A stretch of 64,000 nucleotides of DNA, from NCBI GenBank assembly GCA_012295275.1, contig CM022675.1, positions 386,229-450,228 of the forward strand, written 5' to 3'. This DNA comes from Chrysomallon squamiferum (Eukaryota > Mollusca > Gastropoda > Neomphalida > Peltospiridae). Below the pieces are notes generated by a model. It made no database searches and was not told the DNA's origin. It worked only from the letters and a program-made list of their open reading frames with translations. This document shows, one piece after another, positions 61,980-64,000 of the stretch. Both the position numbers and the translations under genes were made by a program. Position 1 is the first letter of the stretch. The number at the start of each line of letters is the position of its first letter.

Positions 61980-64000
61980 TCATTCTGTGTCAAACCGCCC
62001 AGTGGGTTAAACCCGATTTTTTAACTTGATATACTTGTTGATCGGGATCCCGTAGCACCAAATCTGGAATTTTAGGCCAGTTGGAACAGTGGTGTGGGAG
62101 ATATAGCCCCCTGAATTTTGAGATTTTCTCGTTACCACCAGCGTTTGAACCCTCATATTTCTCAGGAACTACTTGGCCAATCATCATAAAATTGGTATTG
62201 TTGAAAATGCCAATTTTATGGATTCCAAATCTGCCATTATTGTTCAATTTCGAGAATGTTGGGGTACACTGACCTTTCTTGAAATTTAATCTACCACATA
62301 TTAACTAAATCATATAAAAGTTTCAGAGGAGTAATCGTTTTTGTTTAGCCACAATATATATTTCAAAAATGCATACCTGCGCGGATGATTGATACAGTGC
62401 ATTACAATGTATATTTTCTACATGTATACACTTCTCTGAGACCAAAAACCCATCTTTGGAGTCAAAATTCACCTGACATGTCTGAAGGACATGTTCAACA
62501 CAATCAGGCCCAAAGGGTTAACAGGACGTGTGGCTTCAAGCATGTGAGGAACTCCTTGATATCCCCTGGCAAAATCCCCATTGAACACATGACAATTAGA
62601 AGTTTAAGACAAAGAGGTATTTTCACCTGCATTTGTTTGACTATCTGAAGCTTTCAAACTGGACACAATATGTAAGTATTGTGTTTGTAAATATAACTGG
62701 AACACATGCTGTCTGTGTTTGTAAATATCACCAAAACATAACACTGATGGCTGAGGCATGTCTCAAGTCATCAGTTCGTGATCTGATGAAGCTCCCTGTT
62801 TGTTCAATTGAAAGTAAGAAGTGCATGATGCGGCACTGCAAGGATTGTCCTGGTCAGGAGGGTCTGATTGATTATTTGAATAACTGTGATGAGCTTTCCG
62901 ACCTCGAGCAGATTAGTTACCTTCAGGAGGGCAGTACTGACTGAACTAAGTTTATTGACAAGTTGTCAAACTTACCCGGTATAGTTTCACAGTCAAAGCC
63001 CAAATTATAAACATGAAGGAGCTGAAGACTACTGGAAGATGTAATCCTGCAAAGTAATTTTGCAGAAAATTTCTGGTACGTTGTTCAGGATGAAATTCAG
63101 AGTTTCCAGTGGGAAAATAAACAGGCTTCCTTACATCCTTTCGTGGCATACTGCAGGTTGGCTGATGGAACCCTCAAATACCGTAACATTTGTGTACTGA
63201 GTGACACTAGGGAGCACTCAACGGTAACTATTTATGCTTTCTTGAGTGTTGTTATCCCATACCTTCAGACTGAGTTTCCTCATGTGAAAAAGATCCATTA
63301 TTTCACTGATCTCTGTGCTTGACCGTATAGAAATAAGAACAATAAGAACCATCATGAAGAGGAATTTGGTTTGGAAAGTGAACAGAACAAGCCACGGCAA
63401 AAGTGCCCATGATGGAATTGGGGAGACGGTGAAGAGGTTGCTGACAAAGGCCAGTTTGCAGCGTCCCTACACAGACCCAATCCAGATCAGTGAGGCTATC
63501 ATGGACTTCTGCACAAAGAATATTCAAGGCATTCACTTCTTCAACATCATACCAGAGCACATAGCAGAGCATGAGTTGGAACTAGAAAACGGTCAAAGGA
63601 ACACAGCAATTTCACCGGTTAGTTCCAGTGTGTAAGTTAAAAATGCATGCCTGCAAGCTGAGCCTGCAGAGTGACCCACCAGAACTAGTATCTGTTCAGG
63701 ATTCTGAGGATGATATGACACAGTTACCAGAGGAGCCTTCCACTGAAGCCAAGAACCAAACCTACGTTTGTTATCTGTATGACAATGAGGCATGGGTTGG
63801 GCTAGCTGATGACTTTTCAGAAGAGCACGGAGACTTCTTCATTCGTTTCATGCACCCTCACGGACCTTCTAAGTTATTTCACTGGCCAAATGAAGAAAAC
63901 ACTTGTTGGATTAGTCAAGAGGACATTTTCTGTGTCATTGATACACCTTCTATTGCATCTTCTAGACGGATATACTCCCTGAGTAAACAGGATGATGCTG
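61980..64000 (+). pseudogene. Decayed transposon-like coding repeat of unrecognised family
   Basis: Several plus-strand pieces in shifting frames: a cysteine cluster with CMMRHCKDCPG (62816-62850), AENFWYVVQDEIQSFQWENK (63067 on), HPFVAYCRLADGTLKYRN, LSDTREHSTVTIYAF, IHYFTDLCA, then an open frame with TSHGKSAHDGIGETVKRLLT, and from about 63675 an open C-terminal part (VCYLYDNEAWVGLADD, FHWPNEENTCWISQEDIF) that looks like a small barrel (Tudor/agenet-like) fold. From memory, similar uncharacterised proteins are scattered in invertebrate genomes and may come from a DNA transposon, but I cannot name it. Stops at 62942 and after TDLCA show decay. It continues past the window. Confidence 0.55.

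Overview
Metazoan nuclear DNA, AT-rich and full of microsatellites, minisatellites and transposon relics, with short exons bounded by GT/AG introns. The main content is a cluster of chitin synthase genes whose product begins with a myosin motor domain. That architecture is known from molluscan (shell, radula, beak) chitin synthases, so the source is most likely a mollusc. I cannot fix the class from sequence alone.

Layout. (1) 1.6-24.9 kb, plus strand: copy 1, about 27 visible exons running from the myosin N-terminus through switch II, a charged helix linker, membrane segments and the full chitin synthase catalytic core to the C-terminus. It is interrupted by a 200-N gap (11607-11806) that hides part of the motor. 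The 8-kb first intron carries Tigger-like DNA transposon relics and a tandemly duplicated, internally deleted Ty3/gypsy-type element. (2) 24.9-27.8 kb: 3' flank. (3) 27.9-32.7 kb: a purine-only (GA-rich) minisatellite with higher-order repeats. (4) 33.2-36.1 kb, minus strand: an inverted copy of the 3' flank ending in a chimeric, deletion-scarred relic of a further chitin synthase copy. (5) 36.7-36.9 kb: last exon of an unrelated EF-hand-like gene, minus strand. A possible terminal exon of unknown kind lies at 38.35-38.54 kb. (6) 38.75-40.83 kb: a 27-bp minisatellite. (7) 41.1-44.2 kb, plus strand: a duplicated 5' flank and an orphan first exon (copy 3), followed by first-intron relics and a second 200-N gap. 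(8) 44.4-51.2 kb: a huge 32-bp minisatellite. (9) 51.4-62.0 kb, minus strand: copy 2, with 20 exons from mid-motor to the start of the catalytic core, exon-for-exon matched to copy 1 in length and phase except for a few length changes. Its N-terminal exons lie beyond the window and its catalytic 3' exons are absent here. (10) 62.0-64.0 kb: a decayed transposon-like coding repeat.

How it fits together. Copies 1 and 2 are paralogues arranged tail to tail. They share intron positions, promoters and even intronic repeats, but these have evolved differently: the 32-bp array in the intron after the RHRKRW exon has about 13 units in copy 1 and about 210 in copy 2. Several lesions (motor exons 4 and 5 of copy 1, the first 2 kb of the 32-bp array) cluster next to the two N gaps and look like unpolished assembly rather than true gene decay. 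Other changes (chimeric relic, frameshift in the copy 2 linker exon) are away from gaps and may be real.
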